DNA of 64,000 bases from Perkinsus olseni (taxonomy: Eukaryota; Perkinsozoa; Perkinsida; Perkinsidae), in contig JABANP010000001.1 of NCBI GenBank assembly GCA_013115135.1, positions 248,001-312,000 on the forward strand. The letters are read 5' to 3'. This document shows, in pieces, positions 33,828-44,792 of this stretch; positions within the stretch are counted from its first letter, which is position 1, and each line of letters begins with the position of its first letter. The position numbers and the translations under genes were made by a program. The notes beneath the pieces were generated by a model that was given only the letters and a program-made list of their open reading frames with translations, was not told where the DNA came from and made no database searches.

Positions 33828-34346
33828 ATGAGGAGTATGTTAGCCACGCTGGAGGAGATTGTCGGCAATAGCGGAGCTGTCTTGGATGACTTTGAGCTAG
33901 CGATCTTCGAGATTATCCCGGGGAGCAAATGCGTCGAAGTGTTCAATAGGTGGACCCTACTCATCGTCTCCGGCAAACGCACATCGACGGCCCATTGGGG
34001 TTCGCAGTCCGCGGTATTGAGACTAGGCAGGATATGGGATTGCTCAGCTTGGTATTCGGTTAGCCGAAGTTTCGGGCTTCTGTTACACTGCAAGGATTAT
34101 ATCGCAAACGCATCTATTTTGGCCCACATGCATTGCTGGCGACGTACACAATCTGCCGTCGCGCAAGGCTTTAACCGCCAGAGGCTCGAGCAGGGAGCTA
34201 TACCGTTGGAACGTGTGCCGTATCATCTGCCTGATACAGGCTGTAACTTCGACGGCATTCTTGTAATGGCGCGTAGTCATATTTCTCTGTTGTGTTGTGG
34301 TACCGTGAAATCTGTCCCTGATTGGGATTTGATCCGATCAAATTGA
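33828..34346 (+). CDS. unassigned open frame, 172 residues
   Basis: Uninterrupted frame starting MRSMLATLEEIVGNSGAVLD. The first 45 residues look like folded protein (alternating Leu/Ile and acidic residues); the later part is rich in Cys, His and Trp and less protein-like. The real coding part may be only the first exon, spliced to unseen exons. No family recognised. Confidence 0.3.
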   Translation: MRSMLATLEEIVGNSGAVLDDFELAIFEIIPGSKCVEVFNRWTLLIVSGKRTSTAHWGSQSAVLRLGRIWDCSAWYSVSRSFGLLLHCKDYIANASILAHMHCWRRTQSAVAQGFNRQRLEQGAIPLERVPYHLPDTGCNFDGILVMARSHISLLCCGTVKSVPDWDLIRSN

Positions 34347-35086
34347 TCGTCGTCACACCAGTGTCTTGAAGTCCAAGACTTGGACTTCATCGTCGAGTGT
34401 CTTTACCTCAGGACACCGGTTTTACTCTTATCGGCGGCCGAAGATGAAATTGTAAGGCAGCCAACACCACGCTCGGAGGAATCAATCCTGGCTCGAGTGT
34501 GTCTCGCTTTCTTAGGTCCCTCCGTCGCATATGGCGAAGTTGCACGACATTTGTAATGACAATGGAGTGGAGTGCACCTTTGAGAGCTTCGGTACTGCCA
34601 CGCATAACGACACTTGGCAGAAGGGAGGACAAAGGTACAATTGCTAGGCTGAATTCCCTTTTTTCGAGGAGCTGAATGATGGAAGTTTCTCGCTCGGGGA
34701 TATTTGTCGGCGTGTGTTTGCGTTGGAAACTATCATGTATCATACATGAAGTATGGTCTGATTGGATCCACGGTGAACGCCGGAGTGGGCTTCGATTTGG
34801 ATGAATGGCTTTCGTCCCCTCAGGTATATGAATGTTTTGCAGAAGTTCGTAGATAAAAACAAGCTAACGCCGACGCCCAAGATCGTGGAAGTCGAGTGAT
34901 CGTGCACTCTTTAGTGATTGTTGTTGTTCATCATTCTGATACTGTTCGTCTGTAACTCCTGTTTATGCTCAGTTTCACTCTGAGCTGGTTGCGCTTGTGT
35001 TCCCATTACGGCTGGTGATAGCAATTGCTGCTTGCGGAGTAGCTTTCCTCGTCAGTTGGTCGGTCGTCTTATTTTTATTGCGTTTA
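34347..35086. other. unresolved exon fragments
   Basis: Contains protein-like pieces (for example DNGVECTFESFGTATHND near 34555 and EFPFFEELNDGSFSLGDI near 34660, and a Lys-rich end at about 34828-34899 stopping with TGA). They could be a diverged C2-like gene preceding the two C2 genes. Exons were not joined with confidence. Confidence 0.3.
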
Positions 35087-36524
35087 ATGTCCGAGGGAAA
35101 GAGGAAAGTGAAGGTCGAGATCAAATACGCTCGGGACTTGTATGATACGGAGATGTTCGGCAAGATGGATCCGTAAGATACCATTCGCTGATGGTAGCAT
35201 TACCAATACCGTTGTCAGATACGTCAAAGTCCGACTTGGTCGCGGGAAAAAATATAAGACTGATGTAGGTTTGACAACCTGACGTCCCAGGTTCAACTCC
35301 GGGATGGGATGAATAATTTTTTGGTAGGTTAAAAAAGATGTTGGAAGAAACCCGACGTTCTACGAGTCGGTGGAGTTCAAGTATGATGATGAGCCTGAGA
35401 TATCCTTTGAAGTCTGGGACAAGGATACCTTCAGCTCCGACGATTTTGTAAGTCATTGCCATGGAACCCTCCTCTGGCCTCTCGAGCGTACGACAACCGA
35501 TTGGTATGAGATAGGTATCTTTTGCAGGTAGGGTCAGCGCGGGTGAGCATGGCCTCCATCGCCAAGCATGGACATTGGGAAGGAGATCTCGTACTGTAAT
35601 GCATCTACTCTCCGGTAGTGCTCATTGTCGGCTATGCATAGGTATCGAGACGGGGCGAATAAGGCCGGCACGTTAAACGTAGCGATCAGGATGGCGAGTA
35701 CTCCTAGCAGCAAGACTGCTACGCCCACGACGACAGTAGTCGCCCATGCGACTGCAGTACCTGTAGCATCTCATCAACAGCAGCAACCGTCCCAGCCAAT
35801 CATGGCCACGGTTGTGACCAATACGAGTTCGTATGGGGTGAGTGCCCTATTGGGGAATAGCGTGGGATTGAAGTGCCACTCCTCAGAATGCTCAGCCTGT
35901 AGTAGCAACTGCAATGCCAGCAACAGCGGCAGCAACTGCGTATACTCAAGGAGGGGGAGGCGGAGCGCCGGCTGTAGTGAATGCTACTGTAATAAGTACG
36001 GCTCCACCTGGGAGTAATGTTGGCCGAGGGCCTATGGTGAGATCGAGCACAACGGTGTGGTCAACGGTAGAACTCTCTCTATTAGATTCAAGGCAGAGTC
36101 ATCGGTGGCGCATCGGTCCCCCCGCCGCAGCCGTCTGTAGGGTACAACAGCGGCAACTTCGCTACCAGCAATTATCAGGTCAGTCCGGTATTATCGCATT
36201 GTACCACACTATAGTTTGTGGATCCTTCAGGCTCCTCCTGGTCCGGATGGTCAGCCCCTCGTGCAGGTGCAGTCGGGCGGACAGCAACAACAGCAGCAGT
36301 ACTACAGTCAGCCGTTCACTGCTGGGCCGCCATCAGCCCCTCCTACCGCCCCTGGGTACAGCAGTGCTAATTTTGTAACAAGCAACTATCAGGTGGGTGT
36401 TTGTGTTCTTCACATTTTGCCAAACGCTGTGTCGTGTCAGTCGCCTCCTGGACCTGATGGTCAGCCCGCAGTGTATGTCCAACCTGGACAGCACTCGAGT
36501 GTCGGAGCGTATCCCCACTATTGA
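35087..36524 (+). CDS. C2-domain protein 1 with Pro/Gln-rich tail
   Basis: N-terminal single C2 domain: VKVEIKYARDLYDTEMFGKM with DPY (first Ca-loop aspartates), KVRLGRGKKYKTD, NPTFYESVEFKYDDEPEISF, VWDKDTFSSDDFVGSARVSM (second Ca-loop Asp residues), GDLVLYRD. It probably binds phospholipid in a Ca2+-dependent way. The C-terminal half is disordered, Ala/Thr/Gln/Pro-rich, and holds two copies of an exon module, ATSNYQ joined to APPGPDGQP and VTSNYQ joined to SPPGPDGQP. Stop at 36522-36524. The second intron is bounded by a GATGT direct repeat (see separate entry). Similar architecture and intron positions to the next gene show tandem duplication. Confidence 0.85.
35262..35336 (+). repeat. family C insertion with GATGT direct repeat and odd splice ends
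   Basis: 75-bp interruption of the C2 frame, with GATGT at 35262-35266 and again at 35337-35341. The tRNA-like AGGTTCAACTCC is at 35289-35300. Only excision of one whole repeat unit restores frame. Confidence 0.65.
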
Positions 36525-36670
36525 CCACCGGAGCTGAAAAAATCAAATGTTTACTGTCCATTGTGTGTCACCAGGAGTCTTGTGTTCGTCAGCCTTCCCT
36601 CGGTTGTGTGCTAGCGTGGGCGGCAGCGTGCGTCAATTTTCTCCAGGTAGTTGTGTTCGTACCAACTTTT

Positions 36671-36720
36671 TGTGTGTGAGTTAAAGTCCAACGCCGACAG
36701 TACGGCTTAGTCGGACTAGC
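36671..36720 (+). repeat. dispersed repeat, copy 1
   Basis: About 50 bp whose reverse complement recurs at 55430-55480 with a few differences; core AGTCCAACGCCGACAGTACG. Located upstream of the second C2 gene. Confidence 0.75.
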
Positions 36721-36829
36721 TCCGATGAACCTCTCTGTGGGGGATAGCCCTGTTGGATAGTTGGACCTGCTGAGCAAGCTGAGGAATGTTGCTCTCAGAG
36801 CGAGGTCACGAAGTTTGTTTGTGATTTTG

Positions 36830-38196
36830 ATGTCATACCAGTACAACGCGGTTAAAGTGGAGGTTCGCTACGCTCGAAACCTTCACGATACGGAGTTCTT
36901 CGGCAAGATGGATCCGTAGGCGGCGGCTCGCTGAGCGACTACTTCGTAACGTTGTCGATACAGGTACTGTGTGGTCGAGCTTGGGAAAGGCAAGAAGTTC
37001 AAAACTAAGGTCTTACCGGTCGTTGGGCCGCCGCTGAGTGAATCTCCGCACTTCAGGTTCAGAAGGACGTCGGGTCGAATCCCACCTGGAACGAGACGAC
37101 TATACTGCAGTACGGGATGGAGCCTGAGATGATGTTTAAAGTGATGGACAAGGAAAGCATCAAAGACGATGATTTTGTAAGGGCTGGTCAGTTCGTTATT
37201 CGCGACTGACAGCGAAGGGGGAAGGGTTTGTGAGATTCTCATGATGTCGCCCTTCAGGTGGGGTCCGCTACAGTCAGTATGGCAGCCGTCGCCTCCGCTG
37301 GCCGATGGTCTGGCGATCTTGCACTGTGAGTACTCGGAGAGGGAACCCTCGTTCTTCTATCGTGCTCGGAAGTGCCCTTCCGATTTCACACGGGGAACGG
37401 GAATGATGATACCTTGGCCACCGCTTGATGGAGTAGTGCAGGTACCGGAGTAAAGACAAACCCGCAGGGTCTCTATCGGTGGCCATCACCATGCTACCCG
37501 AGACAGCAGCTCCGATGATGGTGGGCCGTCCATCCTCCCAAGAGTCGTTAGTTGATTACCCTTCTCGTCAGAGTGGTGGCCCTCCAGTAGTAACAGCCAC
37601 GGTCATGGGTGGTGGCCCTCCCCCTCCTGCGATGATGATGCCAGGCATGCAGCAGCAGCAGCAGCCGGTGAGACATCGTGCTGCTCTAGGAGCGTCCAAT
37701 TCCCACATCTCCCATCACAGGTAACAGCTACTGTTATTTCCTCTGGAGCACCATCAGCGCCATACGCAGGAGGCTGCAGCTTATGGGGTAAGGCAACGGG
37801 AACCGTCTGACTACGATCGAGTGCGTTCTGTTCTCAGGCGTCCGCTCCTCCGCCGTACCAGCAGCAGCCGCCGCCCGCTCCTTACGGGTATCAGGCCCAG
37901 CAGGGTTACACGCCAACGGGTGCAGTGCCGATAGTGGCAGCAACGGCCGTGGGGGCGTATGGTGCTCAACAGATGTATGGCCATCAGCAGGGCGTCATTC
38001 CTATGGTGAGAGGAGGTTCTCTTTTGTTGTGGGATATTCTCGTGTATTGCCGCAGTACCATGAAGATGACAAGAAGAAGAAAAAGAAGGATAAAAAAGAC
38101 AAGAAGGATAAGAAGCATAAGAAAGATAAAAAAGACAAAAAGCACAAGAGAGGAGGTTACGACAGTAGCAGCAGCAGTGGCAGTAGCAGTGACTGA
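36830..38196 (+). CDS. C2-domain protein 2 with Lys-rich C-terminus
   Basis: Paralogue of the preceding gene. The C2 domain reads VKVEVRYARNLHDTEFFGKM with DPYC, VVELGKGKKFKTKV, GSNPTWNETTILQYGMEP and MDKESIKDDDFVGSATVSM, then DLALYRS and GSLSVAITM. The tail is Pro/Gly/Gln/Met-rich, then Tyr-Pro repeats, and ends in a strongly basic run of about 35 residues with many KKD/KKH units and a Ser-rich terminus (stop 38194-38196). The basic tail could bind acidic lipid or nucleic acid (inference). Introns follow the same positions as in gene 1, several with GT duplicated at both ends. Confidence 0.85.
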
Positions 38197-38495
38197 GTCC
38201 CGCCACCACCACCACGGCCCCTTCCATAATGAGGTTGATATATTCACTTGTAAGTAATCAGCAGTTTGTTATGTGAGTGTTTTTGATGTTATACGGATGG
38301 TGTTTTGTTAAGAGTATGAAAACCTTAATATGACTGACTAAAAACGCAACATATTAAAGTCGACAACGAGGAGCTGATAAATTGATGGCGTCAATGCTTG
38401 CCACCCATCACTGCTGATATCTTCTTCTGCAACAGCCGCTGTTGTCTTTCGATTTCCTACCAACAGCCACACTCTCCCTCTTCCTCATCGGCATC
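38197..38495. other. convergent intergenic region
   Basis: AT-rich 3' flanks of the C2 gene (plus) and the coiled-coil gene (minus). No other feature seen. Confidence 0.5.
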
Positions 38496-39415
38496 CTACC
38501 TTCTGCTGCCGTTCTTCGTGTATCCGCAGGGCCTTGGCGTTCGTCTTCTCCACATCACACATCGCAGCAAGCCTTCGCTCGTTCTCCAACAGCACCCGCT
38601 TCTCCCTGACCAACGACCGTCATCGCCGTCAATAACCTTCCCTCCATCGCCGACCGTCTCAGCATCTCCAATCTGTCGCCGTCGGCTACTGCCCTTTTGA
38701 AGATCAAATTCCGTGCATCGCGATGTCTGACGTAGCGCTCCCGAGCTTCCCGCTTCTCTTCCTGAACACTCATCATCCCTATTACTAATAAGCTATTACT
38801 TCCGTGGCTGAGCCGATTCTCGGGTTGGACTCACGCGCACTTCCCTGAGGTTCGCCTACCATTTCCCTTTCCTCGGCCAGACGCTGCGCCTGCTCCAGCT
38901 GAGCTACCAAGTCCTTCGTGAACGGCGACCTCTTCAGTTTTGCTCCCCACCGGTTGTTCCTTTCGTAACTGTCCATCTCCACCTTTCGAGTTCCAATTCT
39001 CATTCAAATGGGAACTTACGTGGCCTGGACATTCTCCATCTCATCTAGCGTCTTGTTTCTTATCATCTCCTCCCTAACCTACACCGCGGGATGAAACAAA
39101 CCCAGCAGCGGCCGCTATCGGGCGTACCGCCTCTCGCTGTATCTGGCGATAACTCATGATCCTGATCGTTTCATCTCGCGCCCGAGCACACAGTTCCTGT
39201 CGGCGTTGCAGCCGTTCGCTCGAGCTGGCGCCTCCCACTGGCTGGTCATACCGACTCTTTACGAGGGAACCCTCGTTCAGGGGCCAGGCAGGCAGGGACG
39301 TCTGAGAGCGGCCATTCTCCAGATCTTCTGAGTCGTTGATTGTGGTTGACAGAACCAGGGGACTGACCTGATAGGGCCGCTCTTCTTCCCCCTGAGAATC
39401 TCCTGACTGTTGCAT
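38496..39415 (-). CDS. coiled-coil protein, unidentified
   Basis: From the start at 39415: an acidic, disordered N-terminus, then helical charged blocks: SSERLQRRQELCARARDETI, EEMIRNKTLDEMENVQA, RSPFTKDLVAQLEQAQRLAE, EEKREARERYVRHRDARNLI and RLEMLRRSAMEGR. It is helical over most of its length. Two introns are exceptionally short: 38999-39019 (21 nt, GTAAGT to GAG) and a 31-nt intron near 38618. Another intron (about 38770-38880) carries a decayed antisense tRNA-like motif. The frame change near 39080 was not resolved. No family recognised; position just after otubain on the same strand may be incidental. Confidence 0.55.
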
Positions 39416-39522
39416 GGGCGATGGGATGAATGGAATCTTCGGCGAACAGGACCGTTACTTCCAAGTCGGTCGAGATTGACAACGCGAGAAGTTCATCATG
39501 CCAAAATGAAATGACACTGGTT

Positions 39523-40603
39523 TCACACAAGAAGGTCATAATGGCCGGGGCGGTAGAGCAGCCGGACGGTTGGGAGATGAAGGGGATTGACAGAGGGGAA
39601 GGTATGTCTAGCTGAAGGAGAGGGAATACTGAGGGGGCATGGTCACCATGGTGATGCACCTGGGATGGTTTCGGGCGACTGATCAATGTACACGATTTCC
39701 ACGGGAAACTGAAGGAACCTGTGAGGGGAGGGCAGTGACGGGAAGGGCGGGTATCTTAGGTCGCACCTTGACAGTGATACAATAGGTAGCTGATCGGCTT
39801 CCCGATACATAGGGTCCACCTCGGTTGCACAGTACTGGTCGATGGTGTTGTACTCCGGGACCGAGGAAGGGCGCATACTCGTCACAATGGAGCTTCATTA
39901 CCGAGCTGGACAGGCACCTGATGGAGGCACCACTTTCCTCCTAGAAGGGGCCTCGAAAACTCTCACCGAAGGAAACTGACTATGTACGCATCGTTCTCGC
40001 TATCGATCTCCACTGCCGTATCGGAGCCTTCGAGCTTGTCAATTTCCTCGAGGAAAGCTTCCATGAAGTCCTCCACTGTGAACCTGACGAAGCCCGATCG
40101 AAGCGGTACTACTGGGAGGGAGGCACCTCGGGTAACCGGCCTTTTCGCAGCACTCCAACGCCTTTGTTGACACTAATGTTCGGAACCAGGCCAGCAGCAC
40201 AGTAGTGCTGTTAGGCAGCGGTTCTCTGCCGTGGTCTCTAAGGGCCTGATACCCCAAGAGGGAAATAGAAACTCGCGATGAGAGGCGCAAGACTGGGTGG
40301 GCCCCTCCAGCCGACTGCTGCTGCTGCTCGATGCCATGCTGCTAGACTCACCTGCAGTATCCCAAAGGCGTACGCTCGGTAGAAGCAGTTGCCGTCCGGT
40401 CGTATCCGTCTTATCCGGGTCTCCTTCGGCAGAGACTTCAATTTCACTATAAACGTATCAGGAGCTGAGAGGACGTCCTTGCCACCCTCAAGGGACCACG
40501 CCCTACCCTTGCTGCTCTCCAGCTGCTCAGTGAAGTTTTGTATGGGTGACGGTGATGACACCAAGGGTAAGGAAGCAGACTCCCGCTCCCTTATGGCAGC
40601 CAA
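39523..40603 (-). CDS. otubain-type deubiquitinase
   Basis: Peptidase C65 family, cleaving Lys48-linked ubiquitin. The catalytic Asp-x-x-Cys is in IRRIRPDGNCFYRAYAFGIL. FTVEDFMEAFLEEIDKLEG, the region EYNTIDQYCATEVDPMYRE with ADQLPI, VEIVYIDQ, and the catalytic His block VRLLYRPGHYDLLV follow in family order, ending at TGA (39523-39525). The N-terminal extension (RERESASLPLV onward) precedes the domain. Its true start is unclear because the frame is open to a TTG at 40603 and a Met lies in another frame upstream, so an additional first exon near 40640-40705 is likely. All three catalytic residues are present, so an active enzyme is expected. Confidence 0.9.
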
Positions 40604-41879
40604 TTGGGCCAGGACTGAACCGGCGGGTGGACTACTCGAGTGGGGCCCTTCGGCGGGCTCTATCGTTATTACTAGCCTCGTCCGTCACCGGTTGGGCCAT
40701 TAATGATGCCGTTGTGGGAATTATCAGAAACTTTCTACTCGACAGGGAATACGATCTGCGCCTTACCTAACCTTATGACCCCTCTCGTCACTCATTCACG
40801 GGAGGACCAGCAAGGCCAATCGAAAGCAACGCAACAAGTGCGCTTGGCCGAACTGCGCAGTTTAAATCGCGCGCGCCCAGATTTCCAAGGTTGATGATCA
40901 TCATGCAGCAAGAGTATGTCTCACTACTGGTGCCACGGCAATAGACTGAAGAACGACTTTTAACTCAACACCGGTGAGGGAGACTCCTCCTTCCAGTTGA
41001 CTGTGCTGTTACTTGTAAAACTAAGATGTCATGTCATCACTAGCTATAGCCGTAGCATCCCTCGCTGCCACTCACACTGGAGGAGGAGGGCCTTGGAGGA
41101 AACGCCAGCGACGAACGCGGAGCCTCGCCGCTTGCTGACAACAGACGGGTATCGTACCACCCAAGGAGCTTCTTGTGAGTGGATCAGTGACAGATACGAA
41201 AAGACATCACCATCAGAAGCAGACCTCTGTAGCCCAAGACAGCCGACTGACAGCATACACCTGCCGCCAATACATTCAGCAACGATGCACCGGACAGCCT
41301 CGACGATGGCTGCTACAGTAGGGACGCTGAGGACAACAGAGGCTGGCATGGTGTACTGCAGGCCACCACCACCAAGGGCTCCTTCTCGACGACGCCCAAG
41401 CACTCACTTGAAAGCATCTACCGGATAGGAGATCATCTACCGGCTATCCGACGCCAAAAGGGGGCACAACGCCGGAAAAATGTAGAAAGCTGACACGACC
41501 GGCGTGGTCTTCACGGCTGTACTTGGCAGCTGCAGAGGGATCTGCGGAGGGTCGAGGCTGACCTGAAGCGGCAAGCACGAAGTATAGGGCTAATGGTGAA
41601 GGAATACAACACGACGCGGGCAAGGTGACGAAATAGGATGTGCGGATGGAGTGGTATGGCACACCTCAGACTAGAGAGGCTACAACAGAGCACACGAGAG
41701 GAGCCATCTTTGGTCACAACACAGACGGGACAGATGGTAGGGGAAAAGCTGTACGATGGTGTATCATTATTCTCTCACCCTCTTGAAGTCATAGCCTCAA
41801 CGCAAAATTCTGGGTGGAGCTGATATTCTTGCGGCGCACATAAAATGATACCTAGTAGGTGATGCCTCGGCTACTTTCA
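40604..41879. other. unresolved region upstream of EF-hand gene
   Basis: Contains the otubain promoter and possibly first exons of the EF-hand gene. A plus-strand frame (40997-41428) and an antisense one (41044-41403) overlap; neither has a recognisable domain. Confidence 0.35.
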
Positions 41880-44318
41880 GATCCCCGAACAAGTCCCGGG
41901 AAAGGAGAGCTCGGCCGAAGTGTTCGACCCTCGTACCAAGGAAGCTGATCAATCCGCACCAAGCGCTACGGTATCCAGGGAATTCACAGATGGATGTATC
42001 GACCCTGCTGAGTGCAGAGAGGTAGCCCGATGGGGTCTAGGACGGGCCTCATCTGTCTGCTGCAGATAGCCTGCTTGGTTGCGGCCGCCGTCTGCGCGAA
42101 GGTTGTCGATCGAGACGTTGCCGAGGGGCGAAAGAGGGGATCTCGGGTGGGCAGGTGGACCGTGATGCAGCTCGAATGCCCCTTCCTCAGACCATTGTGG
42201 GGACGAAGGAATGCGTACCCAAGAGTATACTGAGCGAGAAAGGGGCGTCGCAGAAAAGGCTGAGCCTCGGGCAAGGCGCTGAGGGGAAGCGTCCTTCGGC
42301 AAGGACGTCAACCTCATCGAAAGACCTTGCGGAGGACGCCCGAGGGCTACCATGGCATGACGAGGAACAGGGCATTACTTTGCGTCCTCCCATACACGGC
42401 AAAGGTGACAACCCTAACAGCGAGCAGCTGCTGGACATGCAGTTCACAGGCGGGCATAGTCGGCGACCATCACTTTCGGGGGCATCTCAAGCAGAAGGAG
42501 GGCACGGGGCAGACTGGCAGGTGACTGCAGTAGAAGACACGACACCCCTCCCTGTCCTCCACCAGGTCATCTCCACTACTGGCCAGCTGATCAATATAGA
42601 GCACTTGAAGGCGATGCCTCCAAGAGCCGCTCTCAGGTGGTAACGATCGGCGTCTCGCAAGCCACGAGCCTCTACTATGCAGGGAAGCCCTTGTCCTCAC
42701 CTGCGGGTCTGTCGAGAAGGCCTACAGACGAATGGACTTGAACGCTAATGGGGACCTGTCCTTGCACGAGTTCGAGGATGGCCTTAATCGACTCAAAGAT
42801 TCCTTGGCATTTGGTACAGGCCACCACCAAAGCACTGCTGAGCAGCGATCGCTCCAATAGGTGTCGGGCGGCATGACCATCCGGCAAGTCTTCAAGTTGT
42901 TCGATGATAATGTCAGCGGAGACATCGGCATCAACGAGTTGGTCGGCCGCAGGTAGAACATCTCCAGGGAATGATCCTTCGGCCATGCCCGCTGGCGTAG
43001 GTGTACTCCCCGAGTACGATGGCAAGAGATGCCACAGGAGAGCCAATGGAAGCACTACTGCAACAAAGTGGCTGCTATCATCGAGGAAAGGCAACGATCA
43101 GGTAGGCAACCAACAGCAGCATCGCCATCACCATCCCGCCTGTGGCAGAAGAGAAGGGTGTCCGACCATTCCAGCGTCCACAGTGGACAGCCCAGAGTCC
43201 GGAGCAGGAGTTCATCAGGCTGATGGGTAACGTCAAAGCGGCTGCGAAGCTGGACGAACGGAAGAAGTATCTTTCTCTCCGTATCTTACCTTGGTGACCT
43301 GTACCTCAGTTGGGTTAAATTTGCCTTCCGACAAGGAGTTCATTCCCTCGAGACATTGGCAGCCCATCTGCCGAGGGACCTGCACGACACAGCAGCGCTC
43401 GCTCGGCTACAGAGGGAGGAGATCGAGGCCATCGCAGCCGTTGTGGGTTGCGCCAGCTGATTTCAAACGCTGGAGTATCCAAGGCTGTCCCTCAGGGTCG
43501 ACGGATCGAGCAAGCGGTCAGCGACTTCGCCTCCCAGAGAAGGCGTATGCAGATGTGAGAGCTCCTACGGTGGTGTTGAATTTCGTGGCGCGTGACGCTT
43601 ACTTTTCTCAGGATGCGTAATGAGCTGTCCAGTGTAACCGAGGCCGACGCTAGGCGCGAGGAGCTACGGCGAAAGAGCGAAGCGAAGGACACGGCCCGGC
43701 GGGAACTGATAGAACAGATTGGCGGTGGGTGTGACGAGAACGGCTGTTAGTTAGCACGGCCATCATCATGATCAGGACGGCAGACCCTCATACCCCGACG
43801 GATGCAATCAGAGATGTTCCGACCCCCAAGGCCTGAGGAGCTCGAGGACTACTTCTCTGAGGTTGGTGTGGTAGTTGAGAGATTAGAGGATACTGTTGTG
43901 CGTATCATTATGTCGACTCATGCATGACTCAGAGAGCCCTCCTGCGCACTCCCGAGCGAGAGCTCCGGCAGATGGCCCGAGCCCTGCAAGTACCGATACC
44001 GGACGCTGAGGCAATACAAAAGTAAGGCCAGCAGCAGCAGCAACATAACGGCGCCGCTGCTGGCGATTTCCAGGAAGTTTAACCGGTTTGACGCCGACGG
44101 ATCTGGAAAAATCGACCGGGACGAGTTTCAAACGCTGGTCATGGAGCTGATGGGTGCGACAACTCCGGTCGGGAGCGTGCAGGCCGACGGTGGTGTCCTC
44201 AGGAATGGATAGCTCCCGACCGGCCCTTCTTCCCAAGGCAAGGCTAGAGCAATTCTGGCTGTCCGTTGAGAAGGACCCACAAGGGGAGGTTGGGATGAAG
44301 GAGTTCCTTGCCTGGTGA
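41880..44318 (+). CDS. multi-EF-hand protein
   Basis: Large multi-exon gene with several EF-hands: KAYRRMDLNANGDLSLHEFE near 42715, a degenerate IRQVFKLFDDNVSGDIGINE near 42895, FNRFDADGSGKIDRDEFQTL near 44070 and a last degenerate one ending EVGMKEFLAW at the stop 44316-44318. Between them lie disordered Ser/Gly/Gln-rich exons (42155-42640) and helical ones (WVKFAFRQGVHSLETLAAHL near 43310, EADARREELRRKSEAKDTA near 43640). It is probably a Ca2+ sensor or a Ca-regulated scaffold. It may be two adjacent genes. Start unresolved. Intron 43570-43611 is a family B element. Confidence 0.65.
43570..43611 (+). repeat. family B intron (sense)
   Basis: 42-nt GT-AG intron with AATTTCGTGGCGCGTGAC. Confidence 0.65.
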
Positions 44319-44792
44319 GAGACGCGGCGGTTTTAATGATGATGACTTGGGTTATGACAGGTACCATAATAATATAGACAACGTGGAGAAATAAGGAGAA
44401 GTATGCTCTTGAATGGGTGTTGTTGTTACCATCCTCTTCTGACGTTTTGTTATCCTAGTGCCTCTTAGCACATCAATGTTACTCCGGAGCAAACTAATGT
44501 CTTGAAAAGTTGTACAGGGCGAAAGAGCCATTTTGATAGACATATTAGCGAACAGAAAGACCCCTGGAAGATAGGCCATTTTCGGTATAGAAGCATGCTA
44601 AGCATGTGAGGATTTAAAGGCAACTAACGCGGCCACTAGAGGGTGTGCGAAACATAAGCGATTCGATAAAATGGAACCACAGACGAGGCTGCTGCTGCCG
44701 ATGGACCGATAAGGCACCATCGTCACAACAACCACGACGGTGATGATGATGACGAAGAGGGGTAAGACACAATTTTATCACAGAAGTGTCGT

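Noticed and set aside
37072..37084. tRNA B-box-like GGGTCGAATCCC in the second C2 gene
   Set aside because: It lies in an exon and encodes part of the conserved GSNPTW of the C2 domain.
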